Positions 21,757 to 33,790 are shown, counted from the stretch's first letter. The stretch: 64,000 nt of DNA from Cordilura impudica (GCA_963682025.1 OY821521.1:97170201-97234200); one strand, 5' to 3'. The notes: generated by a model from the sequence alone, not told the origin. Numbers and translations: made by a program.

Positions 21757-22480
21757 GTGCGTTTACATCTGAGGAAAATCTAGTAGATTTTAGTTGAAAT
21801 CTATTTCAAAATCTATACCGTTTACATCTAACTTTTTTGACATTTAGTGAGATTTTGTTTCCACAACAATAAACAGCTGATTAAAATAAAACATATAAAC
21901 TAGAAATACCAAAAATATACAAAACAATAGGAAAATTGAAATATGGAAAATTCTAAAAAGGAACAGATTTCATAATTACATTAAACATCCAAAATGAAAA
22001 AAGCACAAACTGAAATAGAGATTTCGCGAAAAAAAATCATCAACATTTATTAAATATATTGTTTGAACAACAAAAACTAATTCATTTTCCACAATTATTA
22101 ATAGCAGATTGGAATGGGCACATGTCAGTATAAAAAACTATATAACTTTTCAATTACTAAATATTTTTATATTACAGATTCGTATTTTTTTTTTTTTTCT
22201 TTTTGTTAATAATTAATATTTAATTTCCTTTTTATTCAACTTGTTTGTTTTGTTTTTAAATATCAATTTTTCAGTCACTGCGTTGTAATTTTCTAGTACA
22301 ATATTAAAAAAACAAAGTAGTATCATTTGGTAACGGCCAAGTTTGACAAGATTTTGTGAGATTTTGCACAAATCTAGTAACGAGCTAGATTTTGTTTTGT
22401 ATGGGAAATCTAGTAAAAATGAGCTAGATTTCGCTCGAAATCTCGTATACACTAGATTTTCCTTAGATGTAAACGTAATT
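21757..22480. mobile_element. Non-coding TIR element, ~0.72 kb
   Basis: Left end near 21760 reads CGTTTACATCTGAGGAAAAT; the complement of the right end near 22477 reads CGTTTACATCTAAGGAAAAT. The match continues into CTAGT. The interior holds several AATCTAGTA/GAGCTAGATTT motifs in both orientations near the right end. Part of it recurs inverted at 60261-60535. No protein is encoded; the exact termini and target duplication are unclear. Confidence 0.65.
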
Positions 22481-22571
22481 ATTTGTCCACTTACATTCGC
22501 CGATGTGCTAAGAAATTATTGATTGTTTATAAAAAGTAAACATTGAAATGCTACAATTTTTTCATATTTTC

Positions 22572-23368
22572 AAACAAGTAAGAAAATTATAGTCGGTCTA
22601 GACCGACTATACGATACCCTATACCATGCGTTTAGAGACCCTATCTCTTAGACCCAACTAACTGGATATAGAAAATAAGCATAAACCAAAATGAGTGTGA
22701 TTTTTATTAATTTTTTCGGCTGCAGATACGAAAAAGTTCATATCGGATGCTATATCTATATGGGGACTAGGTCCAAAAATGGACCTATCCTGACCACGTT
22801 TGGTAAAGTCTCTTGTATTTTGCAAAAATATATACAAACAAAATTTGAGAAGAATCAGTGCAATATTTTTGTTTTTGATAGATTTATGTGAAGATCGGGA
22901 AGCAGCTCTATATGGGGCCTATGACTAAGAGTTGTCCAATAGGGATCATTTTTTGACTACTGATTAATGAATGTAATATGTACATACAAACCCAATTTGA
23001 CTAAAATTTGTATGATAATTTGGATCTTATGGCAATTTATGTTGATTTCATAGGGGTCATTTGTATGGGGGCTAGGTCTGAACATGGACCGATTCTCACC
23101 AATTTCAATAGCGTTCATCCCGATAAAAGATTAAATACTAAATTTCATCAAAATATATTCATATTTGCGACCTGCAGTTTGATTACAAGGTTTACATGGA
23201 CACACAGACGGACGGACGGACGGACGGACATCGTTAAATCGAATCAGATAGTGATTCTGATTCGATCGGTATAATTAAAGATGGGTGTAGGTCAAATATT
23301 TTTGGTTGTTACAAACAGCAGCACAAAGTCATTATACCCAAACCACATAGTGGTATAGGGTATAAAAA
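22572..23368 (+). mobile_element. Family A repeat, copy 7
   Basis: Full length with an intact 20-bp palindrome. A small deletion removes the CATGGCC motif at about 23120. About 5 GGAC units at 23208-23229. Confidence 0.85.
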
Positions 23369-23580
23369 TCACAACGGTACTGCATATTCGAAAAAATTTG
23401 AATGAATTAGCAAATAACGTACCGTTAATTTTTCACTCAGAAAAATATATTGCATGAGTAACTTAATTTTATGTCCACAAGTGTACTTTCATAATTTCTG
23501 CTATCAACTGTGTAGAAGTATTTTCTTCACAATATGCTTTAGAGGTCTATGGGGCAATTTTGAAAATCTTGATTACTTTT

Positions 23581-24362
23581 AAACAAGTAAGAAAATTATA
23601 GTCGGTCTAGACCGACTATACGATACCCTATACCATGCGTTTAGAAACCCTATCTCTTAGGCCCAACTAACTGGACATTGAAAATAAGCAAAAACCAAAT
23701 TTGAGTGGGATTTTTATTAATTTTTTTGGCTGCAGATATGAAAAAGTTCATATCGGATGCTATATCTATAAAGGGACTAGGTCCAAAAATGGACCGATCC
23801 TGATCATGTTTGGTAAAGTCTCTTGTATTTTGCAAAAATATGTACAAACAAAATTTGAGAAGAATCAGTGCAATATTTTTGTTTTTTAATAGATTTAAGT
23901 GAAGATCGGGAAGCAGCTCTATTGGGGTCAAAGGGATGATTTTTGGACTACTCATTAGTGGATGTAATGAACGCATACAAACCCAATTTGAGTAAGATCT
24001 ATATGACAATTTGGATCTAATGGCAATTTATGTCGATTTAATATGGGTAATTTGTATGGGGGCTAGGTCTGAACATAGACCGATTCTATGTTCATCACAT
24101 GGCCGATAAAAGCTTATATACCAAATTTCATCAAAATATATTCATATTTGCGACCTGCAGTTTGATTACAAGCTTTACATGGACACACAGACGGACGGAC
24201 GGACGGACGGACGGACGGACGGACATTGTTAAATCAACTCAGAAAGTGATTCTGATTCGATCGGTATAATTAAAGATGGGTCTAGGTCAAATATTTTTGG
24301 TTGTTACAAACAGCAGCACAAAGTCATTATACCCAAACCACATAGTGGTATAGGGTATAAAA
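23581..24362 (+). mobile_element. Family A repeat, copy 8
   Basis: Full-length ends with an intact palindrome. It has the longest GGAC tract of the set (about 9 units, 24189-24225) and a ~20-bp deletion near 24085. It shares private changes with copy 4 (TGATCATGTTTGG, TCAACTCAGAAAGTG), so these two belong to one subfamily, separate from copies 6 and 7. Confidence 0.85.
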
Positions 24363-26122
24363 AACTTAATGATGCCTGTTACTGATGAATTGGAACCTCT
24401 TTACGATTTCACCAGCTTGTGCTCATGACTCTAATGTTATATGTCTTTCGCCTTCAAATGGTTCTTTTTGCTTACCATAGGTTTTTTTTTATTTTCACAA
24501 AAAAAAAATATGACAGATGAGACTGGAATTCATAACAGTACTATTCTGCAATATGTTGATTCCATACTATTCAAAACTTTGAATTGTGAAACTAAATATC
24601 ATCCTTGTGTGAATACTCGCTTCTTCAATAAAATGCATTAAATATATAAGTTGCATTAATTGTTTTGCAATGAAACAGATATGTTTTATATTTTTTATAA
24701 ATTTTTAGTGCTATATAAATTCACAATGACGTGTGTGAATACATCTGCCCGCCAGTGTACACAAAATACATGTAGATTTTGTTTGTTCGTCTTTGTTGTT
24801 TTATTTAATACAAAATATATGTGATATTATAATAACGATTAAAGCAATAATTTTATGAATTTTCATATTGAAAAAAATTTATTTTAATTATGTTGAAAAA
24901 TTACAAAGAAAAAACAAAACTCGAAATACCAAAAATATCGAAACCTCGCAAAATCCCTAGATCTTAATTTGAAAGATACCTTTGGCATCCCTTCCAGCGT
25001 ATTAGAAAAATAAAAGGTTGCAATTATTATGAAGAAAACAAACAGAACAAGATAAAAACAAGTTTTGTTTTTTTTTAATATATAATATTGTTCTATACGT
25101 TATCGGCAGACAAATTATCTGCTTCTAATATACATATAAATATATATTGTGTACGTATATATCTTTTATTAATTAGAAAAGTTGGTTTTTACTTGGAACT
25201 GAAAAATATTTGAGATTTTATAGATTTCCTAAGTTAAAGTTTATTTCTTAATTAGTTTTGAAAATTTTCCATGTATCAAAACAAACAACATTAGGAAAAC
25301 TTTTTAAAACAGAATTGAAAAAAAGCAGCTGTATTCATAATAGAAACCACTCCAAAGCACAGCTAAACAAAAGTGGTCGATGGAGGGACGGAAAAATTAA
25401 AATTTGAAAATGTTACTAAAGCTTTAAACAATAGAGTACTTTTTCGAACCCATCTGTACTAAATAAATACGAGTATACTATTAAAAATCTTTACAAAAAT
25501 CCACTATATTCAGAATTTTAAAGTATGAATTCTTATTTGACGTTATTTTCTTAATTATGTTAATTTAACTAAATTTTTAATTAATAAGAAAACTAAATTC
25601 ATTTGATTTGGTTCAATTCCTCACCGATCATAAAATATTTATATTAAAATATTTAAAATATTTTGTGATTCAGTCTGAACTGTCAAATTTTCAATAACTC
25701 TTTACTTTAAAATATGCGCGTTGACTTTGTGTCACCACTGTTTTGAAAAGTTGACAATTGTAAAATTATTAAAGGATGGCAATGAACACTCTTAATAAAA
25801 TATTGTACCCAATTGAAAAGGTGATTTTTCAATTTTAATTTTACGGGTTTATCGAATTGAACAAATAATATGTATTTCAGATTGGTACTGCTGTTTTTGA
25901 CATCTTCATTGGTTCAAGAGTGATTCTCGTTTTTTATTTTTACGATTTTAATATTGTCTGATTTTGTTAAATAAAAAAATTCCATATAACTTAGTATGCG
26001 GAATGAAAGTTCCATTGCAGAAACTTCAGTGACCTGGCTATGTCAAAAAATAAAGGCTTGGCAAAGTAAAAAGCCCAACTTGAACAATCTAAAAGTATTT
26101 GAATACAAAGCTGTAAACATAA
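24363..26122. other. 1.8 kb without a recognisable gene
   Basis: Strongly AT-rich with A- and T-runs. The 66-codon plus-strand frame at 24441-24641 has no domain signature. No repeat ends seen. Confidence 0.4.
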
Positions 26123-27345
26123 TCTATACTTCTATACTAATATAATAAAGAGGAAATGTGTGTTTGTTTGTTTGTTTGTAGGGGGTAATCTCCGTAACTA
26201 GCCATCTGATCTTCCTGAAATTTTCACAGAGTCTTGCTGCGGGTATGGGAAGTGCTATAGGCTATAATTTTTTTAATATTTTTAGTGGGCGTGGCACCTC
26301 CCACACAAAGTAAATTTTTAATATCATATACATATATTGAGTATTATGATAAGGAGCGCTTTGCAAATTTATGTGAGGTCACCTATTGTTAATATTAGTA
26401 GCCACGCCGGAAATTGGCCGGATCGGAGAAATGGGCGTGGTACCTCCCATACAAGTAATAATTCAATGTTATATATCTCGAGTACTATGATAGAGAGAGT
26501 TTTTCAAATTTGTCTGATGTCACCTATTATTAATGTGAGCAGTCGGACAAAAAATGGGCAGTATCGGACCAATAGGCGTGGTACCTGCCATACAAATAAA
26601 ATATATAATGCCATATATCTGGAGTACTGTTATAGTGAGAGTCTTGGGACTTTGTGTAAACTCATAAGTTATTCATATGATTAGTTAGACAACAAATGGG
26701 CGTGATCGGAGCAGTGGGCGTGGCACCGCCCGTACAAAGTAAATATATGATATCATATAACTGGTGTACTAAAAGAGGGAAGCTTTGGCACTTTGCAAGA
26801 CACCATCAGATCTTAATATGAGTAGTCAGATAAAAAATTGGCGGATTCACAACAATGGGCGTGGAACTCCCCATGCAAAGTAACTATTTAATTTCATATA
26901 TTTGGAGTACTGTAAAAGAGAGAGCTTTGTGGCTTTGCGTGAGCCCATAGGTTCTTTGTGTGATTAGTCGAACAAAAAAGTGGGCGTGATCGGAGCAGTG
27001 GGCGTAGCACCGCCCATGTAAAGTAGATATCTAATATCATATAATTGGGAAAGGCTCGACATTTTGCACGAGTCCATCAGATATTAATTGAGTAGTCCAA
27101 TAAAAATTGGGCGGGATGGGATAAGTGGGCGTGGCACCTCCTATATCAAAAATATGATGTACTACGAAAGCAACAGTCTTTTGACAAGTACATTAGTTAT
27201 CAATGTGATTTGTCGTGGAAAATATATCGTTAAAATCAAAAATCGCCAAACCAAAAAATCGCGAAAAATAAAAATCGCCCAAAAACAAAAATCTTCAAAA
27301 TCAAAAATGGGCATAATCAAAAATCGCAAAAAAAAATAAAAATTG
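26123..27345 (+). mobile_element. Helitron family 2, copy A, 5' end with tandem body, 3' end not found
   Basis: The 5' terminus TCTATACTAATATAATAAAG (26131) follows a partial duplicate TCTATACT (26123). The TTTGTTTGTTTGTTTGTAGG motif shared with copies at 27545 and 43186 follows. The body is a tandem array. A canonical 3' end (hairpin plus CTAG) is absent, so the copy is 3'-truncated. Confidence 0.65.
26285..27140. repeat. About 142-bp tandem array inside Helitron copy A
   Basis: The motif GGGCGTGGCACCTCCCATAC recurs in variants near 26285, 26433, 26575, 26716, 26857, 27000 and 27126, so the period is 126-148 bp, mostly 141-143. Each unit also has an AGTACTATGATAGAGAGAG-like segment and a GAGTAGTC-GACAAAAAATGG-like segment. 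The array explains the plus-strand open frame at 26337. Confidence 0.8.
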
Positions 27346-27544
27346 CCAAGTGATATTTTAAGTTCAAAGCCAATAGTTGAGTGGTGCCAGATCTAATTTG
27401 GAAAATCCATGTTCTTCTCAAGGGCAGCTACATGTACCTCCAGGGCAGGAACGCCGAAAAAACTGATAATTGTTGTACCGAATTAAAAAAAACAAAAACA
27501 TTTTATATCAGCAAGTATCAAAATAAATGAATCTATATTAATGA

Positions 27545-27991
27545 TCTATACTTAGCATAATAAAGAGGTAATGTGTTTGTTTGTTTGTAGGAGGTAATCT
27601 CCGTAACGACTTATCTGATCTTCCTGAAATTTTAACTGATTCTTACTGCGAATATCGGAAGTGCTACAGGCTGTATTTTTTTAATATTTTTAGTGGACGT
27701 GGCACCTCCCATACAAAGTAAATTTTTAATATCATATATATTAAGTACTATGATAGAGAGAGCTTTGAAAATTTATCTCAGGTTATCTATTATTAACGTG
27801 AGTAGTCAGACAAAAAAGTGGGCGGGATTGGACAAATGCGCATGGCACCCTTTACAAACTTAATATTAAATGTGATATATCTGAATAACTGTGTTAGTGA
27901 GAGCCTTGGGACTTTGCGTGAGCCTTTTCATAACAATTCGGAAGGGCGGGGGAGGGGGAGGGTGTAGCGAAGCACACCGGGTTACATCTAG
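27545..27991 (+). mobile_element. Helitron family 2, copy B, complete short copy
   Basis: Begins TCTATACTTAGCATAATAAA after A (27544). Near the 3' end GGTGTAGCGAAGCACACC forms a hairpin; 13 nt later the element ends ACATCTAG, followed by T (27992). Insertion between A and T with a 3' CTAG is the canonical Helitron signature. Two tandem body units, no protein. Confidence 0.8.
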
Positions 27992-28019
27992 TTGAAGATA
28001 AAGAGATAGATGCTAAAGA

Positions 28020-28256
28020 AAAAAAAACACAGAAAAAAAACTTCGCCAACCGAATCGTTCTAAAGTATATCAACTGAATTTTCGATTGTATCAACAGAAA
28101 TTTTATAATAACTAGTCATTTTCTATTGTTATGAAATATTTTCTGTTAAGACAATAGAATTGCAATTGTAATCAATTCGAATTTCTTTTATTAACACCAT
28201 CGCAATTCAATTAGCAATAAATTTTGTAGCCACAACGAATCTGTTTTCTGTGTGTG
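28020..28256. mobile_element. Possible MITE with CACAGAAAA ends
   Basis: The left side reads CACAGAAAAAAAACTTCG and the complement of the right side reads CACAGAAAACAGATTCG. Both flanks hold an AACCGAAT/CAACGAATC-type motif. About 235 bp and non-coding. The ends match imperfectly and I see no clear target duplication. Confidence 0.35.
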
Positions 28257-29164
28257 GGTTTTTATGCTAATAGAACAACTTATCATTGTATGATAAATTT
28301 ATTGAAGATAAATTCACTTAGGTTTTCAAGAAAGTCAACATATATTACGGAGTTTTATAATTGCCCGGACGTTATTCAGTGCGATATATAAATAGTCATG
28401 TTACTGATATGTATGTAAAGACGATATATCTACAGAAGAAATCTGTGATTGTCAGGAATAATCGCATTAGTTTATTTCCCTCTATTTTCAGTTATTGATT
28501 ACTTAATTTGAACACTTTTATATCGGTTTAAAACGAGTTTGAAAAATGTGGACCAATTATAAATTTTTACCAAAACAATAAACTTTAATATTCATATTGA
28601 GTCCATAATTTCTATAGAACCATTTTTGGCTCTACTGAAAGTTTTGTTTTTATGAGATACGAGGTCATTCTAGAAAACCACAGAAATGAGCAGTGTAGCA
28701 GAAAAAAAGGAAACCAAAGAAGAATATATATCTAATAAAACTGATGGGTATGACATTTGGTGTTTTTGAAGATCAATCTGAACATCTGACATATGAATCA
28801 TATATCATATCATATATCATCGAAACGAGTACAATTTAATACAAATCGATGAAGAACCAAAAACTGTAAAGGAAGTTCTTCAAACTGATAGTAAAAACCA
28901 CCAAAAAATAATTTAATGTTTGTGTTGAAAATAACTTGGGAAGTTATTACTTTATCGAGAGAAAATAAGCCTATAAACAGTGCAAGATAAGTAATAAAAA
29001 ATTATTCACAACGTTAAGGAATAGAAACGTTATTTTCTGCCGTAAGGTATTCATGCATAAGTCTACCACTATGTTTGGCTGTAAAAAATAAATTAAATGG
29101 CGAGATTTATATGAAGTTACCAGAAGTTTTCAATGTAGAATCGAATATGTGAACCTAAAAAGAA
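28257..29164. other. No gene recognised
   Basis: AT-rich. A TATATCATATCATATATCAT stretch at about 28800 is simple repeat. No frame or end found. Confidence 0.4.
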
Positions 29165-29540
29165 TCTATAATATTAATAGGCTAGGCGATTTTTTGTGAC
29201 CGATGTTTTGTTCTACCATTTTATCCCAATTTTGACCAAACGTATATTATTTGAAAGGTATTTCTTTTTAGACATTTTGCAGATTTACAGATTTTTAAAT
29301 TTTTTCCTTTATTTTGAGTAAATTGCATTTATAGTTGCTACTAACACATACATACAATACAATGCTATGTGTGCGTCTATTAAATTTGTTAATGTGTTTG
29401 TAATAAAAATGAGTTTGTTTTTTTTTTGTGTTTATTTGTGAATTGGCTATAATTGATTAGCATACCTTTAGGGTCTCTATTTAATGAAAAAATAAAATTT
29501 TAGAATTTGCACTCGAATTTCGAGGGCTGGATTCTGCTAG
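29165..29540 (+). mobile_element. Non-autonomous Helitron, family 1, copy 2 (reference)
   Basis: Begins TCTATAATATTAATAGGC after A (29164). It ends with the hairpin CTCGAATTTCGAG, twelve bases, then CTAG followed by T (29541). No coding frame. 376 bp. Confidence 0.85.
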
Positions 29541-30689
29541 TATAAAAAAAATTACGCGGAAATGAACAAGTTAGTAGAGTATGGAATAAAATTTATTTGT
29601 CTAAGGATTTTGAAATGGAAGACATTGTTCAAGCTCATTACGTTGTAATCATGAACGTAGTTTAACTGTTCGTCTTGAATTTTCCAATCGGTCCCTCTGA
29701 CCGTGGGGTCACATTTGCACCAAAAATCATCTTTGGGGACAAATTCTGGAAAAATATGAGCCGAAATCAAAAATCTCAAAAGAGGAATAGTTCAAACAGT
29801 TGAACTATGTGAGGTGTAGAGTAATTTGAGTTGAACAGTGGCGATTCGCCCCACTTGGCGTGGTAAAGGTAACTATGGTTACTATAATTGGTAGTATTAT
29901 GTATTAATAAGCTATGGCAAGATATAATAATAATATAAAGCCCAAGCAGTTGAATGCATGATGAGACATCTTAAGGGCACAGTAATAACAAGCTGAAATT
30001 TGATAACAATCAAAAAGCAGTTTTTCATGACAGAAAGCCAACATCAATATATGTTAGTTTGCAAGTGAGGTTGTATTTTGTATCTGTGAAGCTGATTATA
30101 TTATTTTGACAGCATCAGGTCAAGAATCACATTTCTTATTTAATGATTTTGGTAGATCATCGTGAATGATCTATCAATTTGTCTCAGAACAGCACTTTTT
30201 ATTCTATAACCTATAACAAGATTTTGTCATCGGCTGGGTTAGTTAAGTCGCGTCCAGTCTACGTAAAGACCCTTAAAACCTTTCGTAATTATGAACACAA
30301 TTGATTTGCCCTTTGTAAAGGTTTCAATACAAATTAGCTCCATTTTGTTAAATAGTTAAGATACATAATACAATTAGTTTGTTTTACTAGCAGCGCCCAA
30401 AAGTTTCTCGTAGCTTTGCTCAATACACACACTTGACAGTGATTCGTATTTATTACCTTTCGCAGGATCGGCGGCAATATTCGGCTGGTGTCGGTCGACA
30501 ATTACCAGTTCAATATAGTCGGCAGGTGTCCGTTCGTTAGCGTTGTCACAATATAAACGGCAGGTGTCGGTTCGGCAATGCTCGGCTAAGTTACCTCGGA
30601 TCACTCGGAGGATCGCGGTGTAGAACATCCAGCATAAGCCGCTGTGTGGAAGAGTCAGGCCGAGAACTGCCCATCCAAAGTGCTAATAA
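29541..30689. other. No gene recognised; GC-richer patch at 30400-30660
   Basis: The patch contains diverged repeats of CGGCAGGTGTCGGTTCG (near 30487, 30520 and 30550). The minus-strand open frame over it (30374-30628) has no domain I know. The short minus-strand frame at 29552-29779 is also unassigned. Confidence 0.35.
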
Positions 30690-30845
30690 GGAATATTATT
30701 TGAGTATTATGAGTCGTTTGCATGAAGCTATACGCAAGCGAGACTAGAATTTGTGCAACTCTTGTTTTTTGCACCAGGATAATGCACCGCCTCATACTGC
30801 ACTCAATAGACTCAAAAGATCACTCCGGGGAATGGTGAGATAAAG
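30690..30845 (+). pseudogene. Mariner (DD34D-type) transposase scrap
   Basis: The plus strand reads SIMSRLHEAIRKRD, a stop, then NLCNSCFLHQDNAPPHTALN. HQDNAPPHT is the second catalytic motif of mariner-family transposases. About 45 codons survive with one TAG stop; no termini are visible. It is unrelated to the other three Tc1/mariner remnants of the window at the motif level. Confidence 0.7.
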
Positions 30846-30863
30846 GCCAAAGAAATTCTTTAG

Positions 30864-30893
30864 AAGTAGTAGTAGCAGTAGTAGTAGTAGTAG
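30864..30893. repeat. (TAG)n microsatellite
   Basis: About nine AGT/TAG triplets with one CAG interruption. Confidence 0.9.
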
Positions 30894-31229
30894 AACCCTA
30901 TAAGCAAATCGCTAGTCGTCTACGGAAAAAAACACACTTTTAGTAAACTTTTATGAACTAACTATAAGCTAACTACAATGCAATGCAGAACTTGCCAAAA
31001 ATCAAAGCTTGCATATTCTGTGCAGTTATATTTGTTGATATTTGCACGTGTTTTTGACATTTTCTTATCTGTTTGTTTTGGATTGGTTTTACATATTTTT
31101 ATTGTAAAAATCAGTACTCGTGCATGCAGTAAAGTGAGATTAGTAAAAAATATTGTGAATTCTTTTAAATTTTAATTATATAAACTAAATTAATTTAACT
31201 ATTTCAACTAAAATAATAATAAACTATGA

Positions 31230-31610
31230 AATATAGATGTCACTTCCAAATGTCAATCGTTTCATCACGCTGGGTTCCAAGCAGTTCCTCAATGTAAGTA
31301 TTAACTAAAAATCTACATAACTTGGTCTAATAAAGAATGATTTTACAGATAACAGGAAAGCAAGTCCTCACAAAAAACTTTTAGAAGATCGATTTAAAGA
31401 GGTAAACAATAAGATAATCAAATTGTAAAAAATGAGCAAAGCTTAAATAAATTGACATATATATAATTTTCAGATACTATACGAAAGTTTCAAGGTAACT
31501 TAATATTTGCAACATATTTTCCTTTCATATTAAGGAGGGCATCCTGGTTTAGAACCTTCAGGGAATCCATAAGGTGGAAAAAGACATCAGAGATGCTGTG
31601 AGAATTATAA
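31230..31610 (+). other. Possible spliced gene remnant, unassigned
   Basis: Three well-formed GT-AG intervals follow one another: GTAAGTATTAAC...TTTTACAG (31284-31349), GTAAACAATAAG...TTTTCAG (about 31400-31473) and GTAACTTAAT...TATTAAG (about 31495-31533). Joining the intervening exons keeps one frame open for about 45 codons, including RKASPHKKLLEDRFKEILYE, before a stop. No family recognised. It may be a decayed transposon gene or chance. Confidence 0.25.
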
Positions 31611-31819
31611 AATAACGCCACATCCATTCGAAATGCATTAGAAACAGAAAAATGGAATCTTTAATAAACCCCCACCTGGATTTTACGTTTATATCAATAT
31701 CTGGACTTATTTTACTATTTATAACAAATGGGCACAAAATATTTGAAAATTAAAGAATTTGATAATCTTAGTACTAAACTTTGTTGTATTTTTAAACTCT
31801 TTCTTTTAACTCAATCTCT

Positions 31820-32350
31820 TTGTCTGTCGTGGGGCAACCCCATTCTCCCTTATCCAATTGATCTGAAACTTGGCCCATTGTCTTATTATGACTACAGATT
31901 AATTTTGGGGTAGTCACGCACAGTCACGCATGATCACGCACAGTCACGGAGTGATCTAAATGTCATTTTCCCTCATCTGATCGATCTGAAACTTGTACAC
32001 TTGCTGTGACAAAAAGATTAACTTTGACTTAGTCACGCACGGTCACGGAGTGAGCTAAATATTATTTCCCCTCATCCGATCAATCTGGAACTTGGTCCAT
32101 ACACTTGCTGTGAAAAAAAGATTAACTTTGACTTAGTCACGGAGTGATCTAAATGTCATTTACCCTCATCCAATCGATCTGAAACTTGGTCGATATACTT
32201 GCTGTAAAGAAAGATCAACTTCGACATAGTCACGCATAGTCACGGAGTGATTTAAAACCCATTTCCCCTTACCTTTCGATCTGAAACTTGGTCGATAGAT
32301 TTGCTGTGAAAAAAGATTAACTTTGACATAGTCACGCACAGTCACGATGA
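31820..32350. repeat. Tandem array, ~92-117 bp unit, about five copies
   Basis: Each unit has AGTCACGCACAGTCACGGAG, then TTTCCCCTCATCCGATCGAT, CTGAAACTTGGTCGATA and TTGCTGTGAAAAAAGATTAAC. Units start near 31912, 32029, 32134, 32226 and 32327, with a diverged partial unit before the first. GTCACG itself is repeated inside units. Confidence 0.8.
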
Positions 32351-32967
32351 TATTCGAAACTCATATGCATAAGGAAAGAAAGAGTTTTAATAAAACTTTG
32401 TTTTTATGGGTTAGATTATTTTACATTTATATGTATATCTTCTGGGGGTTTTGCTTGTGAATAAAGTAGCAAACTATAATATATAAAATATAATTAGTTT
32501 GTAGCTAACTATACATAAATTAGGTAACTTTAAGTTAGTTGAAAAGTCATACAGAGTCGGACAATTGACTACCGCCTAGGACATCGCAATGTTAAAATAG
32601 TCAGTTTGCTTCATTGAAAGTAACCCAAGTATCAACCACCACTAGTTGCGTAGTAGTTAGACATAAGTGCATTAAAAATTAGTTGAGTTGTCGGCAGAGT
32701 AGCAGTAGTAGTAGTAGTAGTAGTAGTAGTATAAAACTTTGTATCTTTCAGATTTTGCAAAAACAAAAAGTAGTTTGTATATTTTGTCGGTTAAATGTTA
32801 ACAAGTATGTAAATCAACAACCACGAGAAATAATGATCAAATCATTATGAAAATGATTAAAAATTGTCATTTGTAGGTAAATACTAAAAGTTTCAGAGTT
32901 TGAGCTAGCCGTGACGTTGGTGAAAATTTAGTTACAAAAATCCGCCTCAAACAAAGAAAAATAAAAC
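32351..32967. other. No gene; (TAG)n at 32699-32731
   Basis: Eleven or so TAG triplets at 32699-32731. The remainder is AT-rich and unassigned. Confidence 0.5.
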
Positions 32968-33790
32968 AAGTAAGAAAATTATAGTTGCTATATACCGATC
33001 ATACGATACCCTATACAATGAGTTTAGAGAAAGGTCAAAATGTTATAAATTTGTTGCCTGCCGATATAAAAAAGTTCATTTCGGATGGTATTTTTATATG
33101 GAGACCAGCTCGAAAAATAGACCGATCATGATCATAATTGGTAAAGGCACTAATTTCGAAAAAACACGAAATTATTATCAGAACAAACGAAATTTCAAAA
33201 ATTTGTTTGATAGATTTAAGTTGAAATCACGAAGCATCTTTATATGGGACTAAAAATTGTTCCACATGATGTATTCTGAAGCTTGATTCGTGGGTGTAAT
33301 AAACACACAGAAACCAAATTTGACTGAAGTATATATGAAAATTTTTAGCTTGCGCCAATTTAGTTCGAACTCATAGGGGTCATTTGTATGGGGACACAAA
33401 ATTTCATCAACGTATGGACGGATGGACATCGCTAAATCGACTCAGAAAATGATTCTGGGTCGTTCTATATAATAAAGATATGTCTTGGCCAAATATTTTT
33501 GGTCAAATATTTTCGGCGTTCTTCAGAACGAGACTTCGGACATTGTGATCGTCGTTTCTTCAGGATCACTCTGACCTCTCAAAGGTGGAAATTTCACATT
33601 TCAGGGGCTTCATCAGGAGCTCAAACTGTTTCTACGATGGGGACTGAGGGGAACGCCCATTCGTCCCGTGGTATCACAACGGAACCCAGAGTGTAAGTGT
33701 GCTTATCCTTGGATTAGCAGCCACTTGTAACCTACCCTAGCGTCAGCACAAACTCATTACACCCTCACTATATAGTGGTATAGGGCATAT
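32968..33790 (+). repeat. Family A, old divergent copy with an inserted block
   Basis: End B is present (AAACAAGTAAGAAAATTATA) but the palindrome is degraded (TTGCTATATACCGATCATA). The middle and GGAC region are shortened. Near 33503 the copy is interrupted after AAATATTTTTGGT and resumes at CAGCACAAACTCATTACACC (about 33750), then reaches End A (TAGTGGTATAGGG). Confidence 0.65.
33503..33750. other. Unidentified GC-richer insertion in a family A copy
   Basis: About 250 bp containing GAACGAGACTTCGGACATTG, TCAGGGGCTTCATCAGGAGC and CGGAACCCAGAGTGTAAGTG. TCAAATATTTT is duplicated at its left side. The composition resembles the 3' tail of an R1-like LINE, but there is no protein evidence. The open frame at 33499-33696 lies in it and has no known domain. 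Confidence 0.35.

Noticed and set aside
22691..22891. Second recurrent frame in family A (MSVIFINFFGCRYEKVHIGCYIYMGTRS... type) at 22691, 23701, 36358 and its antisense versions
   Set aside because: Same reasoning: repeat-derived, no domain, open in both strands.
30861..32731. An LTR retrotransposon bounded by the two (TAG)n tracts
   Set aside because: The tracts are simple repeats; no LTRs, primer-binding site, gag or pol signatures lie between them.
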